This document shows positions 52,674 through 62,265 of a DNA stretch of 64,000 bases, piece after piece (position 1 is the first letter of the stretch; each line of letters starts with the position of its first letter). The notes under the pieces were generated by a model. It did no database searches. It was not told the origin of the DNA and saw only the letters and a program-made list of their open reading frames with translations. Made by a program: the position numbers and the translations under genes. The stretch is taken from assembly GCA_934098745.1 (NCBI GenBank), contig CAKOPG010000001.1:70571-134570 (forward strand), in the 5' to 3' direction. Origin of the DNA: an uncultured Bacilli bacterium. Its GTDB lineage: Bacteria; Bacillota_I; Bacilli_A; RF39; UBA660.

Positions 52674-55193
52674 ATGATGAAGGGAATCAAGAAAGCATTT
52701 TTACTACTTATGGCTGTTACAATGCTTGTTAGCCCTATTATTAATGTAATGGCTTTACCATTAGATGGTTATAAACAAGTGGCAAATACCGGGGGATGTA
52801 ATTCTTCAGCTAGTGATGGGGTTACAGTATGTAAGAAAATTAGTGAATCTAATTTAGAAAATTATTTTGATATTACTTTATCAGTAGAAACGACAAGTAA
52901 AATAGAGGAAATAACAAAAGCACAAGATTTGGCAGTAGTACTTGTTATGGATATATCTAATACGATGAATGATAAATTTAAAAATGGTAGTAGTGATACG
53001 AAACTTAAAGTAGCTAAGGACTCAGCAAATGAATTTATAAATAAATTTTATGAATATTCAAAAAATAGTAATGCAATAAGACAAATAGGGTTAGTTACTT
53101 TTAATAGAGATGCAAACGATGTATTTGGAGGATTAAAAAATGTTAATGATACTTCCCAAAGTACTCTTAATAAAAACGTTAATAATATAACTGCTCCGGG
53201 TGTAGTAGGAGATAGCCAAGAAAATAGGGAAATAAGATGGACTAATATGGAAGCAGGTCTTAAAAGAGCAAATGATTTACTTAATAAAACATCTGTTAAA
53301 AATAAATATGTGATATTTCTAACAGATGGATTACCTACGACGTATATAAAAAGTGGGTATGAAGGATATACGCCAAGATTGGCTATTCATGATGCAAGAA
53401 AACAATATGTTGAAGGAAATTTCTATAATTTTGAAATAGGTGTTGGGATATCATCAGGAATAAACGATGGTACAAATTATAGTGAGTTTGGTGCAAGAAA
53501 AGCCGAAATACAAGCTTATAACATGAAAAATAATGGAATTAAAATTTATTCAATTGGTGTAGGTATAACAAGTCAATATACATTATATCATCTCCAATAT
53601 GAAGGTTATGCTAGTACAGTAGATACGGATAAGGAAGTAAATAATTATAAATATACATCAAATATGACATATAGAGCTTCAAGATATTATACAATACTTC
53701 CGGGAGTAGATGTTCCTAGTAAGGATGCCAATATAAATAATAGTGTGAAGGCAAAATATAATAATACATCTTATTATAAAACATGGTTAAGTGAATATAT
53801 AGGTTCTGATACCTTAGGAACAAATGAAGAAAGTAGAAAATATTATCATGACTCTGATAATACGAAAGCTTTAGAAGATGCATATAATAATATATTTGAA
53901 GATATTAAAGAAATGACAAGTCAAGAGATAAATGCTTCATGGGTAGCAGAAGATCCGATGAATGCAAGTGGAGCAATAAATAATATTGAGTTTGTTGGAC
54001 TATATGATGATAATATGGTATTAAAAGATAAATTAAATATTAATAATACAGGTGAAAGTGATACGGCAAGTTACGATACTGATAGAGATACTATTTCTTG
54101 GGATTTAAAGAATTCTACAAGAACAGGAACAAAAAAACAAGAAAATGGTAAAGAAGTAACTTATTATAAATATGAAATTAAATATAGAATTCGTTTAGAA
54201 AATGAACTTGATAAATTTATTCCAAACAGCAATTATTTTACAAATGGTAATACATACTTAGATTATGTTGTAATTGAAAATATTAATGGAGAAAATGTAA
54301 GGACGGATAAAAGAACAGTAAATTTCCCTATACCGGAAGTAGTAGGTTATTTAGGAAGACTTGAATTTAATAAGATAAGTAATTATAAGATAAGTAATTA
54401 TGATAATAGTCCATTAAAGGGAGTTAAGTTTAAATTAGTTCATGATAGTAAATGTCCATGTATGGAAGAAGAGAAACACATTGATGAATTTTACTTTATA
54501 GAGAGTTTATCAGATAGTGATGGAAAAGTAATTTTTGATAAAATTCCATCAGGACATAATTATAAATTATATGAAGAATCTAATGATGGACTTCATGAGG
54601 TAGATACGAAAAAGTATGATGTTAAGGTATCATACGGAGAAACTACAACAAGTATTAAGGAAAATGTTATAGTAAACAATTATATAAAGAAAAATTTAAC
54701 TATAGAAAAAGAAGTTCAAGGAATTAAAACCGATAAGACATTTACATTCTCTATTGAGGCAATGTATAAAGGAAATAAATTAACTGGAACGTATAATGTT
54801 TCAAAAATAAAAGGTAATAATGTAGTTAATAGTACCGTAACGTTTGTCGATGGTAAGATTACATTTACTTTGACGGATGGTGAAAAGATAATAATTAAAG
54901 ATTTACCATATACGACGGAATATATAGTTAAAGAAATAGATACGAATGGATTTGTAGTTAAGTATCAGGTTAACAATAATGAGATTAAAATATTTGATAT
55001 AAATAATATGGAAGGAAATAAACTTGATGAGGATATGTTAGTTAAGTTTATAAATGTATCTTCCTATGAATTACCAGCTACGGGTAGTAGTGGTATGTTA
55101 ATTTTGATAATAATAGGATCACTATTATTAATAGGACCTGTTATTTATATAGGATATGATATTTATAAGAAGAAAGGTAAGCTGACTTTCTAA
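52674..55193 (+). CDS. vWA-domain tip pilin with LPATG sorting signal
   Basis: 839 residues. Signal peptide (1-~27), von Willebrand A domain (~84-400) with MIDAS start VMDISNT (Asp93) and FLTDGLPTTY, a beta domain, Cna-B/SpaA-type repeats (LEFNKISNYK...; LTIEKEVQGIK...), and the sortase signal LPATG (800-804) with a hydrophobic helix and basic tail. Cys pairs lie at the mature N-terminus and in one Cna-B loop (KCPCMEEEK). Layout matches RrgA-like adhesive tip pilins. Two ATG codons in tandem; AAGGAGG suits either. Confidence 0.92.
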   Translation: MMKGIKKAFLLLMAVTMLVSPIINVMALPLDGYKQVANTGGCNSSASDGVTVCKKISESNLENYFDITLSVETTSKIEEITKAQDLAVVLVMDISNTMNDKFKNGSSDTKLKVAKDSANEFINKFYEYSKNSNAIRQIGLVTFNRDANDVFGGLKNVNDTSQSTLNKNVNNITAPGVVGDSQENREIRWTNMEAGLKRANDLLNKTSVKNKYVIFLTDGLPTTYIKSGYEGYTPRLAIHDARKQYVEGNFYNFEIGVGISSGINDGTNYSEFGARKAEIQAYNMKNNGIKIYSIGVGITSQYTLYHLQYEGYASTVDTDKEVNNYKYTSNMTYRASRYYTILPGVDVPSKDANINNSVKAKYNNTSYYKTWLSEYIGSDTLGTNEESRKYYHDSDNTKALEDAYNNIFEDIKEMTSQEINASWVAEDPMNASGAINNIEFVGLYDDNMVLKDKLNINNTGESDTASYDTDRDTISWDLKNSTRTGTKKQENGKEVTYYKYEIKYRIRLENELDKFIPNSNYFTNGNTYLDYVVIENINGENVRTDKRTVNFPIPEVVGYLGRLEFNKISNYKISNYDNSPLKGVKFKLVHDSKCPCMEEEKHIDEFYFIESLSDSDGKVIFDKIPSGHNYKLYEESNDGLHEVDTKKYDVKVSYGETTTSIKENVIVNNYIKKNLTIEKEVQGIKTDKTFTFSIEAMYKGNKLTGTYNVSKIKGNNVVNSTVTFVDGKITFTLTDGEKIIIKDLPYTTEYIVKEIDTNGFVVKYQVNNNEIKIFDINNMEGNKLDEDMLVKFINVSSYELPATGSSGMLILIIIGSLLLIGPVIYIGYDIYKKKGKLTF

Positions 55194-55236
55194 TTATGAA
55201 TAAATTATCAGAAGCAGAGGGAAAGGAAAAAATAAG

Positions 55237-56703
55237 ATGAAAAAGGTAATGAAAAAAATTATTAGTACATTATTTGTATTAGCTATGTTACTAATACAAA
55301 TAGTACCAGCTACTAGTGTAAATGCTCAAACATTTAGTGGTAGAGGTACAGAAGACAAAGGATCTATTACAATTAATAAGGCTATTAAGGATAAGACATA
55401 TACAATTTATAGAATCTTTGATTTAGAGTCATATTCTTATGACATGGATGATGCTGGAAAAATAACAAATAAAGCATTTGTATATAAGGTAGCATCTAAA
55501 TGGTCTGGTTTTATCAACCAAGCTAGTATTAAAGGAGTTTATGTAGAAGTATCAAATGATAATATTGTTACATGGGTGTCTGGAGCAGATCAAAAGGCTT
55601 TTGCTAAACTAGCAATCGAGTATGCAAAAACAAACGGAATAGCAAATGATGGTCAAAAACCAGCTACTACTGAAGAAGTAGTATTTGATGAGTTACCATT
55701 AGGATATTATTTAGTAGATTCAACAGTTGGTACATTATGTGGTTTAGATACTACTAAACCTAGTGCTATTATTAGTGAAAAAAATGATGTTCCTACTATA
55801 GATAAAAAAGTAAATAATAATGGTACATGGGATAAAGAAAGTAATGCTAAAATTGGTGATACGGTTGAATATGAAACAACAATTATTGTAAAAGCAGGTG
55901 CTGAAAAATATAAATTAACTGATATAATGACTGCGGGATTAACTCCTAATGAGGATGTTAAGGTAACTGTTAATAATACATTAGTGAGTACTAATAATTA
56001 TACAGTTATTTATGAAAATAATGGGTTTGTATTAACACTAAATGATGAATATGTTAGTACACTTCCTGTTGATACAAAAATAATAGTTACTTACTCAGCT
56101 ACTTTAAATGAAAATGCAGTAGTTTGTAAGGTAGGTAATTGTGGTCACAATGATAATAGAACATATTTAGAGTATGGAGATAATAATAGAACAAATGAAG
56201 ATAGTACAAAGACTTATACTTATGAATTTAATTTAGTTAAAACAAAGTCAGATGGTACTACTCAACTAGAAGGAGCAGAATTTAAATTATATGATGCTGA
56301 AACAAACGGCAATGAAATAATAGTATACATGGTAAGAGAAGGCGTTTATAGAGTAGCTAAAACTAGTGAAGAATTAGCGAAGAAAACAACTATTAAGGCC
56401 GGAAATGTAATGATTGAAGGTTTAGATAGTGATGAAACTTATTATTTAGAAGAAGTTGTTCAACCAGCAGGTTATAATAGATTAACAAATCGTGTTGAAG
56501 TGAAGATTGTTCCTTCAGAAACAAAAGACGAAGTAACAACTATTGAACTTACAAAAGTAGTTGTTAAAAACTATACAGGAACAGAGCTTCCATCAACTGG
56601 TGGAATGGGAACAGTGTTATTTGTTACTATTGGTTCAATCTTAGTATTAGGATTTGGAGTATTATTAGTAACTAAATTAAGAGTTTCAAAGATGTCAATA
56701 TAA
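55237..56703 (+). CDS. Major pilin, isopeptide-forming, LPSTG
   Basis: 488 residues. Signal peptide to ~residue 31, an N-terminal domain (GSITINKAIKDKTYTIYRIF), a central fimbrial D2-type domain (TIDKKVNNNGTW ... NAKIGDTVEYETTI), a Cna-B domain (FNLVKTKSDGTTQLEGAEFKL) with late Glu (YYLEEVVQPAGY) for an internal isopeptide bond, and LPSTG (451-455). Codons are richer in C than in neighbouring genes and fit high expression. The pilin-linking Lys is probably in SEKNDVP or nearby; a canonical YPKN is absent. Polymerised by the sortase C that follows. Confidence 0.92.
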   Translation: MKKVMKKIISTLFVLAMLLIQIVPATSVNAQTFSGRGTEDKGSITINKAIKDKTYTIYRIFDLESYSYDMDDAGKITNKAFVYKVASKWSGFINQASIKGVYVEVSNDNIVTWVSGADQKAFAKLAIEYAKTNGIANDGQKPATTEEVVFDELPLGYYLVDSTVGTLCGLDTTKPSAIISEKNDVPTIDKKVNNNGTWDKESNAKIGDTVEYETTIIVKAGAEKYKLTDIMTAGLTPNEDVKVTVNNTLVSTNNYTVIYENNGFVLTLNDEYVSTLPVDTKIIVTYSATLNENAVVCKVGNCGHNDNRTYLEYGDNNRTNEDSTKTYTYEFNLVKTKSDGTTQLEGAEFKLYDAETNGNEIIVYMVREGVYRVAKTSEELAKKTTIKAGNVMIEGLDSDETYYLEEVVQPAGYNRLTNRVEVKIVPSETKDEVTTIELTKVVVKNYTGTELPSTGGMGTVLFVTIGSILVLGFGVLLVTKLRVSKMSI

Positions 56704-56795
56704 TATAAATAAAATTCAGCTTATATAGTTATTTCTAGAAGAGGGTTTTATCCTTCTTCTAGATAATAATTATTTAAAAAGGAGGTAAAATACTT

Positions 56796-57650
56796 ATGAA
56801 AAAGCGTAGGACAACGTTTATTATGGTGTTATTCTTTTTCATAGGCCTTTTAGTCCTTTTGTACCCGGCAATTAGTAATTTTGTCAATCAAAAGTCACAA
56901 TCAAGGGTTATTACGAATTACGAAGAAGTGTTAGATAAAAATCTAGTAAAAGATTATTCGGAAATATTTGAAAAGGCGTATGAATATAATAATAAATTAC
57001 AGAGTTTGGAATATCCATTACTTATGTATGATAGTATAAGTAATTATAATGAAATATTAAATATTAATAATGATGGCATGATGGGATATATAACAATTGA
57101 TAAGATTAAGGTAGAGTTACCAATATATCATGGTACAAGTACTAGAGTACTGAGTGCTTCAGTTGGACATTTAGAGGGAACAAGTTTTCCTGTCGGTGGA
57201 AAAGGAACACATAGTGTTTTATCTGCTCATAGAGGACTTCCATCATCAAAATTATTTACAGATTTGGATGAGTTAGAAATAGGAGATACTTTTAAGATTA
57301 CGGTTTTAGATCAAGTATTAACTTATGAAGTAGATAAGATAACGATAGTTAAACCTACGGAAGTTGATGATTTAGCAATAGATTCTTCTAATGATTATGT
57401 AACTTTATCAACATGTACACCATATGGAATAAATACACATAGGTTACTTGTTAGAGGAAAGAGGATAGATACAGTTACTAATAAAAAGGTATATATTACA
57501 ACAGAAGCTTTTAGAATAGATAATTTAATAGTAATGCCATTAGTAGCTTTACCAATAATATTAGCTTTGTTATTAATAATAATATTTAAACCAGTAGAAA
57601 GAAATAAATTTGATATAAAGAAATTTATTTATCCATTAGAAAATAAATAG
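56796..57650 (+). CDS. Class C (pilin-polymerising) sortase
   Basis: 284 residues. Membrane helix at each end (~10-28 and ~245-262), as in class C sortases. Catalytic His145 in LSAHRGLPS, Cys207 in TLSTCTPYG and Arg220 in HRLLVRGKR. The segment before the catalytic domain could form the lid. It links pilin subunits through LPxTG. RBS AAAGGAGG. Directly follows the major pilin. Confidence 0.95.
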   Translation: MKKRRTTFIMVLFFFIGLLVLLYPAISNFVNQKSQSRVITNYEEVLDKNLVKDYSEIFEKAYEYNNKLQSLEYPLLMYDSISNYNEILNINNDGMMGYITIDKIKVELPIYHGTSTRVLSASVGHLEGTSFPVGGKGTHSVLSAHRGLPSSKLFTDLDELEIGDTFKITVLDQVLTYEVDKITIVKPTEVDDLAIDSSNDYVTLSTCTPYGINTHRLLVRGKRIDTVTNKKVYITTEAFRIDNLIVMPLVALPIILALLLIIIFKPVERNKFDIKKFIYPLENK

Positions 57651-57662
57651 GAGGTATAAAAT

Positions 57663-58550
57663 ATGAGAAGAATTAAATATTTTATAATATTAGGATTATC
57701 TTTATTGTTAGTAATGCCTAGAGGTAATGTTTTAGCAAATACTAATATAGTTGATTTTTCTAAGAAAGGAACAATTACATTAGAACTTAAAGAAAGTACG
57801 GATAAAACGAGTGTTTCTTCCGCAGAAGTTAGTATATATTTGATAGCTAGAGCAACGGAAGTGGATAATAATTTAGTTTATGAATATGTCGATGAGCTAA
57901 GGAATTGTCAGGTAGAATTAACTTCATCAGAAATTGATAGTGATAAGCTAGTTGAATGTACTAAAGATGTTAATTTAACGATGCAAAAAGGAATTACGGA
58001 TAAGAAGGGAATAGTTGTATTTAATAATTTGGAATTAGGTTTATACTTAGTAAAGCAGACTAATAAATTGGATGGCTATTCTAGTTTTTCACCATTTTTA
58101 GTAATGTTACCACAGGATATTAATAATAGTTGGGTTTATGAAGTAATGGCTACTCCTAAAACAGATATTATTAAACTTATTGATTTAACTGTTAAAAAGG
58201 TATGGAATAATAGTAAGAATACAAAAATACCTGATAGTATAAATATTCAACTTCTTAAGGGAAGGAAAGTAATTGATGAGATAACTTTAAATAATGATAA
58301 TAATTGGACTTATGTATGGAATGATATTGAGAAGAGTGATGAGTATTCGGTTAAGGAGGTAAATATACCTTTAGGATATACAGTAAGTTATCGTAATGAT
58401 GGTTATATTTATATTGTAACCAATACAGATACACTTATAAAAACAGGGCAATCAGTATGGTTAATAGAATTGTTAGCTTTACTTGGAGTTTTATCAATAG
58501 CAGCTGGTTTAATCAATGAAAAAAGGAATAATAATGAAGAAGGTAAGTAA
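57663..58550 (+). CDS. Minor pilin-like surface protein with a LIKTG sorting signal
   Basis: 295 residues. Signal peptide to ~26, then Cna-B-like domains (GTITLELKESTDKTS; LTVKKVWNNSKNTKIPD ... YSVKEVNIPLGYTVSY). Near the end TDTLIKTGQSVW followed by a hydrophobic helix and basic tail has the shape of a sortase signal, but Pro is replaced by Ile (LIKTG, 258-262). It overlaps the next gene, another sortase, by 17 bases. This suggests a dedicated enzyme for this signal. Possibly the basal pilin attached to the wall. Confidence 0.85.
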   Translation: MRRIKYFIILGLSLLLVMPRGNVLANTNIVDFSKKGTITLELKESTDKTSVSSAEVSIYLIARATEVDNNLVYEYVDELRNCQVELTSSEIDSDKLVECTKDVNLTMQKGITDKKGIVVFNNLELGLYLVKQTNKLDGYSSFSPFLVMLPQDINNSWVYEVMATPKTDIIKLIDLTVKKVWNNSKNTKIPDSINIQLLKGRKVIDEITLNNDNNWTYVWNDIEKSDEYSVKEVNIPLGYTVSYRNDGYIYIVTNTDTLIKTGQSVWLIELLALLGVLSIAAGLINEKRNNNEEGK

Positions 58551-59109
58551 ATATTTAATTATTTTAGGTAGTATATTTATTACTTTAGCTATTTCTTTAG
58601 TAGTACGTAATATGATAATGGAAAAGGTGGCTTTTGAGAGAGCTATTTCAGTTTTAAAAGAAATAGAAGGTAATGATGATAATATAGTTACTATAAATGA
58701 TGGAGATATGCCTAGTGTTAATATTCTAGATAATGATTATATAGGAATAATAGAAATTCCTTCATTAAATTTAAAACTTCCAGTTATGAAAGATGCTAGT
58801 TATGAAAAATTAGATACTTCTCCGGGGCGCTATTATGGATCAGTATATACTGATGATTTAGTAATATGTGCACATGATTATGCGAGACATTTTGGATATA
58901 TAGAATCATTAAAACAAGATGATATCGTTATTTTTAGAGATATGAATAATACTGAATATGTTTATAAAGTAGAAGTAATAGAAGTATTAAATCCTACGGA
59001 TGTTAAAGAGATGATTGAAAGTGAATTTGATTTGACGCTTTATACCTGTACTTATGATGGACTTAGAAGAGTTACGGTAAGATGTAATAGGGTTAAAGAT
59101 AATATTTAA
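58534..59109 (+). CDS. Second sortase of the pilus locus
   Basis: 191 residues from ATG 58534 (GGA seven bases before, inside the preceding gene; an ATG at 58516 is possible). One N-terminal membrane helix (~6-25). Catalytic His114 in VICAHDYARHFG, Cys172 in TLYTCTYDG, Arg in LRRVTVRC. Unlike class C it has no C-terminal helix. Class assignment (B- or D-like) is not certain. Its start lies inside the LIKTG protein gene, so that protein is its likeliest substrate. A terminator ends the locus. Confidence 0.9.
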   Translation: MKKVSKYLIILGSIFITLAISLVVRNMIMEKVAFERAISVLKEIEGNDDNIVTINDGDMPSVNILDNDYIGIIEIPSLNLKLPVMKDASYEKLDTSPGRYYGSVYTDDLVICAHDYARHFGYIESLKQDDIVIFRDMNNTEYVYKVEVIEVLNPTDVKEMIESEFDLTLYTCTYDGLRRVTVRCNRVKDNI

Positions 59110-59135
59110 GACTGTTCTTAGGAATAGTTTTTTTC
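59110..59135 (+). terminator. Terminator of the pilus locus
   Basis: ACTGTTC-ttag-GAATAGT stem followed by seven T. Confidence 0.85.
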
Positions 59136-59155
59136 TTGACACGAAATGTAAAATA

Positions 59156-59169
59156 CAAACAAATGTTTA
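59156..59169. promoter_or_regulatory. Putative LexA operator upstream of the small membrane protein gene
   Basis: CAAACAAATGTTTA, identical over all 14 bases to the box at lexA. A second, half-kept copy CAAACAATCGTATG (59194-59207) lies within the promoter spacer. Confidence 0.7.
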
Positions 59170-59187
59170 GAAAATTTTGTTTTTTTA

Positions 59188-59216
59188 TTGACACAAACAA
59201 TCGTATGTAATAAAAT
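59188..59216 (+). promoter_or_regulatory. Promoter of the small membrane protein gene
   Basis: TTGACA, 17 bases, TAAAAT; the spacer contains the degenerate LexA-like box, so binding there would block RNA polymerase. Confidence 0.8.
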
Positions 59217-59239
59217 ATAATCATGAAAGGGTGATTGAA

Positions 59240-59380
59240 ATGAAATTTTTAAAAAATAATAAGGGAGTAATAATTTTTTATGCAATTATCTTAATATCTT
59301 CTTTGATAATAATAAATGATGTTAATAATGATAATAATAGGGAAAGTAGTAAGTATGTAATGACTACTTTAGAAAAATAA
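59240..59380 (+). CDS. Small single-span membrane protein, probably SOS-induced
   Basis: 46 residues: MKFLKNNKG, one membrane helix (VIIFYAIILISSLIII), then a short polar tail (NDVNNDNNRESSKYV). RBS GAAAGGGTG before ATG 59240, own promoter, and a terminator at its stop codon, so it is a real short gene. The LexA-like boxes make it a candidate damage-induced division inhibitor of the SidA/SosA/YneA functional type, which are small membrane proteins under LexA. No sequence similarity to those is claimed. In B. subtilis and staphylococci such genes sit beside lexA; here it is 8 kb away. Confidence 0.7.
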   Translation: MKFLKNNKGVIIFYAIILISSLIIINDVNNDNNRESSKYVMTTLEK

Positions 59381-59421
59381 AATACATATCATAGTTTGTT
59401 ACCTTGATATGTATTTCTTTT
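59380..59421. terminator. Bidirectional terminator
   Basis: AATACATATCA (59381-59391) / TGATATGTATT (59405-59415), with T-rich sequence on both outer sides. It includes the TGA stop of the minus-strand gene. Confidence 0.85.
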
Positions 59422-60315
59422 GACCATTTCTTTATCTATGTCATTTAAAAGTTGACATTTTTCTTTTAACCATACGGGTTCTATTAAAGTATCTTTATCC
59501 GGATCAGAAGTAATTCTATTGATAATTATTTTAGGGTCTAGAACTTCTAATTGTTTAATTACTATATCAATATATTCTTCTTTCGTTAGGACATGAAATT
59601 TAGTTTTTTCATATAATTTAGCCATGGCAGTATCTTTAATAATATGTAACATATGAATTTTTATACCTTGGATATCGAGAGTATTTAAATATTTAGCAGT
59701 TTCTAACATCATTTTTTCTGTTTCATATGGAAGACCATTGATTATATGAACTACTACATTAATATGTCTTTTACGTAATTTCTTAACCATAGCAGTAAAT
59801 TGTTCTAAGGTATGACAGCGGTTAATTAATTTAGTTGTAGATTCATGAATAGTTTGCAATCCTAATTCAATAGTTAAATAAGTTTTTTTATTTAGTTCGG
59901 TTAAATAGTCAAGACATTCATCAGTAATAGCATCGCATCTAGTAGCAATATTTAAGCCAATTACTTCAGGAATAGCTAAGACTTCATCATATTTTTCTTT
60001 TAATATATTTACAGGGGCATAGGTATTAGTTCTAGCCTGAAAATAACCAATATATTTACAGGGAATATGGCGTTTATTAACGACTTCTTTCATTTCATTA
60101 AATTGTTCTGTTAAGGATTTATTAATATCGCCGCCAAATTCACCACTACCAGATTTAGAACAATAGATACATCCTCCAGTGCCAACAGTACCATCTAAGT
60201 TAGGGCAACTAAAACCACCATTTAAACTAACCTTAAACACCTTAGTACCAAATTTAGTTTTATAAAAATAATTTAAGGTATGATATCTTTTATTATCTAG
60301 AGTATATTTAAACAT
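59389..60315 (-). CDS. TIGR01212-family radical SAM protein (YtqA-like)
   Basis: 308 residues from ATG 60315 (GTGGTGAT upstream; GTG codons further up are alternatives). The opening RYHTLNYFYKTKFGTKVFKV and the cluster-binding Cys set in SCPNLDGTVGTGGCIYCSKS are typical of this Elp3-related group. GELGLQTI-like 'IELGLQTIHEST' and the C-terminal TSDPD block also match. Exact reaction not established to my knowledge; related to tRNA-modifying enzymes. It is the only intact gene here that ends in TGA. Confidence 0.9.
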   Translation of the reverse strand: MFKYTLDNKRYHTLNYFYKTKFGTKVFKVSLNGGFSCPNLDGTVGTGGCIYCSKSGSGEFGGDINKSLTEQFNEMKEVVNKRHIPCKYIGYFQARTNTYAPVNILKEKYDEVLAIPEVIGLNIATRCDAITDECLDYLTELNKKTYLTIELGLQTIHESTTKLINRCHTLEQFTAMVKKLRKRHINVVVHIINGLPYETEKMMLETAKYLNTLDIQGIKIHMLHIIKDTAMAKLYEKTKFHVLTKEEYIDIVIKQLEVLDPKIIINRITSDPDKDTLIEPVWLKEKCQLLNDIDKEMVKRNTYQGNKL

Positions 60316-60327
60316 AATAATCACCAC

Positions 60328-60584
60328 GAAGTAATTTTATCATAAACAATAAAAAAAGACAAATGTATAAAAAATAGATACTGGTTATTTGGTTCTTTTA
60401 TCTATATAGTTTAATTAAATAATAAAGAAAAGTTTAAGATATGAAATAAAAAGGCAGTAAGTTAAATATTAAATAGATATGTGTAGAAAATACTATTAAA
60501 AATGTATTAACTATTTAAATCATATATTACAATATATATTCAAAATATATGATGTTGTGATATAATTAATGTGGATGAAGAGAG
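60328..60584 (+). promoter_or_regulatory. Gene-free AT-rich region with a promoter
   Basis: About 255 bases without an open frame. An extended -10 (TGTGATATAAT, near 60553-60563) stands ~20 bases before the next ATG. Nothing else recognised. Confidence 0.5.
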
Positions 60585-60875
60585 ATGGAATTTAAAGAGT
60601 TTAGGGAATTTGATAATCCAGAAAGAGCTGATTATGATATTATTAGTAGTCTTAAAGAAAAGGGTAGTAAAGGTAGAAATGAAGTTAAGACTTTAACTAA
60701 AGAAGCAGCAGCATTTACAGAATTATATTTTGATTTAGGGGCTCCGGAATCATTTGAACTAGAACCTTTTGGTATAACAGAAAGAGAGCTTGATCATCCA
60801 ACGAAAGAAACAATAGAAAAACTAAAGAGATATGCAGAGAGTTTTCAAAAAATAAATACACATAAAAGTAGATAA
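60585..60875 (+). CDS. Small protein of unknown function
   Basis: 96 residues, helical and charged, no membrane segment: MEFKEFREFDNPERADYDII ... ELEPFGITERELDHPTKETI. Not recognised. The RBS is poor (GAAGAGAG directly before ATG), but codon use is normal and a -10 box precedes it. It lies 43 bases before mtaB and may share its transcript. Confidence 0.6.
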   Translation: MEFKEFREFDNPERADYDIISSLKEKGSKGRNEVKTLTKEAAAFTELYFDLGAPESFELEPFGITERELDHPTKETIEKLKRYAESFQKINTHKSR

Positions 60876-60918
60876 TATTTAAAAGATATGTTATGATATA
60901 AAAACGGGAAGTGATAGA

Positions 60919-62199
60919 ATGACTTTTGCAATACATACATTTGGGTGTAAAGTTAATATTTATGAATCAGAATACGTTATTAATTTGATGCAAGAAAATG
61001 GCTATAAGATGGTTGATTTTAATGATAAAGCCGATATTTATATAATTAATACTTGTAGTGTTACAAATGAAGCAGATAAAAAGGATAGAAAATTAATTCA
61101 TACGACTAGAAGTAATCATCAAGATGCTATTTTAATAGTTATGGGATGTTATTCACAATTAAATCCTTTAAAAATAGAAGCTGATATAGTAATTGGTAAT
61201 AAATATAAATCAGAGATTATTTCTTTGATTAATGAGTATATTAGTGAAAAAAAGCCGATAGTTAAGGTAGATAATATTAGGAAGATAAATTTTGAAGATA
61301 TGTATATAAAGAGATTTGTTGAACATACGAGAGCTTTTGTAAAAATACAAGATGGTTGTAATGCTTTTTGTGCATATTGTGCTATTCCTTATGCTAGAGG
61401 GGGATTAAGAAGTAAGAATTTTGATAAGGTAGTGGATGAAGTTACTAATTTAGTTAAGAATGGTTATAAAGAGATAGTTTTAACAGGAATACATACAGGA
61501 AGATATGGTGTTGGAGAGGGAACTAATTTAGAAACTTTACTTAAAGAGTTGGTAAAGATAGACGGTATTTTTAGAATAAGATTATCTAGTATAGAGATAA
61601 ATGAAATAACAGATGGAATAATAGAACTTATTAAAAATAATAATGTTATGGCAAAACATTTACATATACCACTTCAATCAGGAAGTAATGAAATATTATC
61701 TTTAATGAATAGAAAATATAAAAAAGAATACTTTATAGATAGAATAGACTATATTAGAAAAGAAATTCCTGATATATCTATTACGACTGATTTAATAGTA
61801 GGTTTTCCGGGAGAGACGGAGGATAATTTTAAGGAAACTATGGATACATTAAGAAAAATTAAATTTACAAAGATTCATACTTTTCCATATTCAAAAAGAA
61901 ATGGTACAAAAGCGGCAATGATGGATAATCAGGTAGATGGTACTGTTAAGAAATGTCGTGTTAAAGAAGTGATAATGCTTTCTGATAATGGGGAAGTTGA
62001 ATTTTATGAAAGTAAAATTGGTAATACATATGATGGTATTGTAGAAACTAGAAAAGATGGTAAAAAGATAGTTATTACTACAAATTATATTCCGGTTATG
62101 ATTAATGAGGAAGTAGAAAATAATACGAAGGTTATAATAAAGATAGAAAAATTAAGTAATGGTAATGTGATTGGTAAATTACTAGGAAATATTAATTAA
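60919..62199 (+). CDS. mtaB: tRNA t6A37 methylthiotransferase MtaB
   Basis: 426 residues. N-terminal UPF0004 domain (HTFGCKVNIYES, NTCSVTNEADKKD, VMGCYSQ) with three Cys of the second cluster, then radical SAM motif CNAFCAYCAIPYARG, and a C-terminal TRAM domain. It adds a methylthio group to t6A at position 37 of ANN-decoding tRNAs. The family assignment over MiaB rests on the FGCKVN start and the shorter N-terminal domain. RBS GGGAAGTGAT. Confidence 0.94.
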   Translation: MTFAIHTFGCKVNIYESEYVINLMQENGYKMVDFNDKADIYIINTCSVTNEADKKDRKLIHTTRSNHQDAILIVMGCYSQLNPLKIEADIVIGNKYKSEIISLINEYISEKKPIVKVDNIRKINFEDMYIKRFVEHTRAFVKIQDGCNAFCAYCAIPYARGGLRSKNFDKVVDEVTNLVKNGYKEIVLTGIHTGRYGVGEGTNLETLLKELVKIDGIFRIRLSSIEINEITDGIIELIKNNNVMAKHLHIPLQSGSNEILSLMNRKYKKEYFIDRIDYIRKEIPDISITTDLIVGFPGETEDNFKETMDTLRKIKFTKIHTFPYSKRNGTKAAMMDNQVDGTVKKCRVKEVIMLSDNGEVEFYESKIGNTYDGIVETRKDGKKIVITTNYIPVMINEEVENNTKVIIKIEKLSNGNVIGKLLGNIN

Positions 62200-62265
62200 T
62201 TACTATCTTTTTTCTTTACTTAAAATAGTTATTTTGATATATTAATATTATAGGAAGTGATATAA

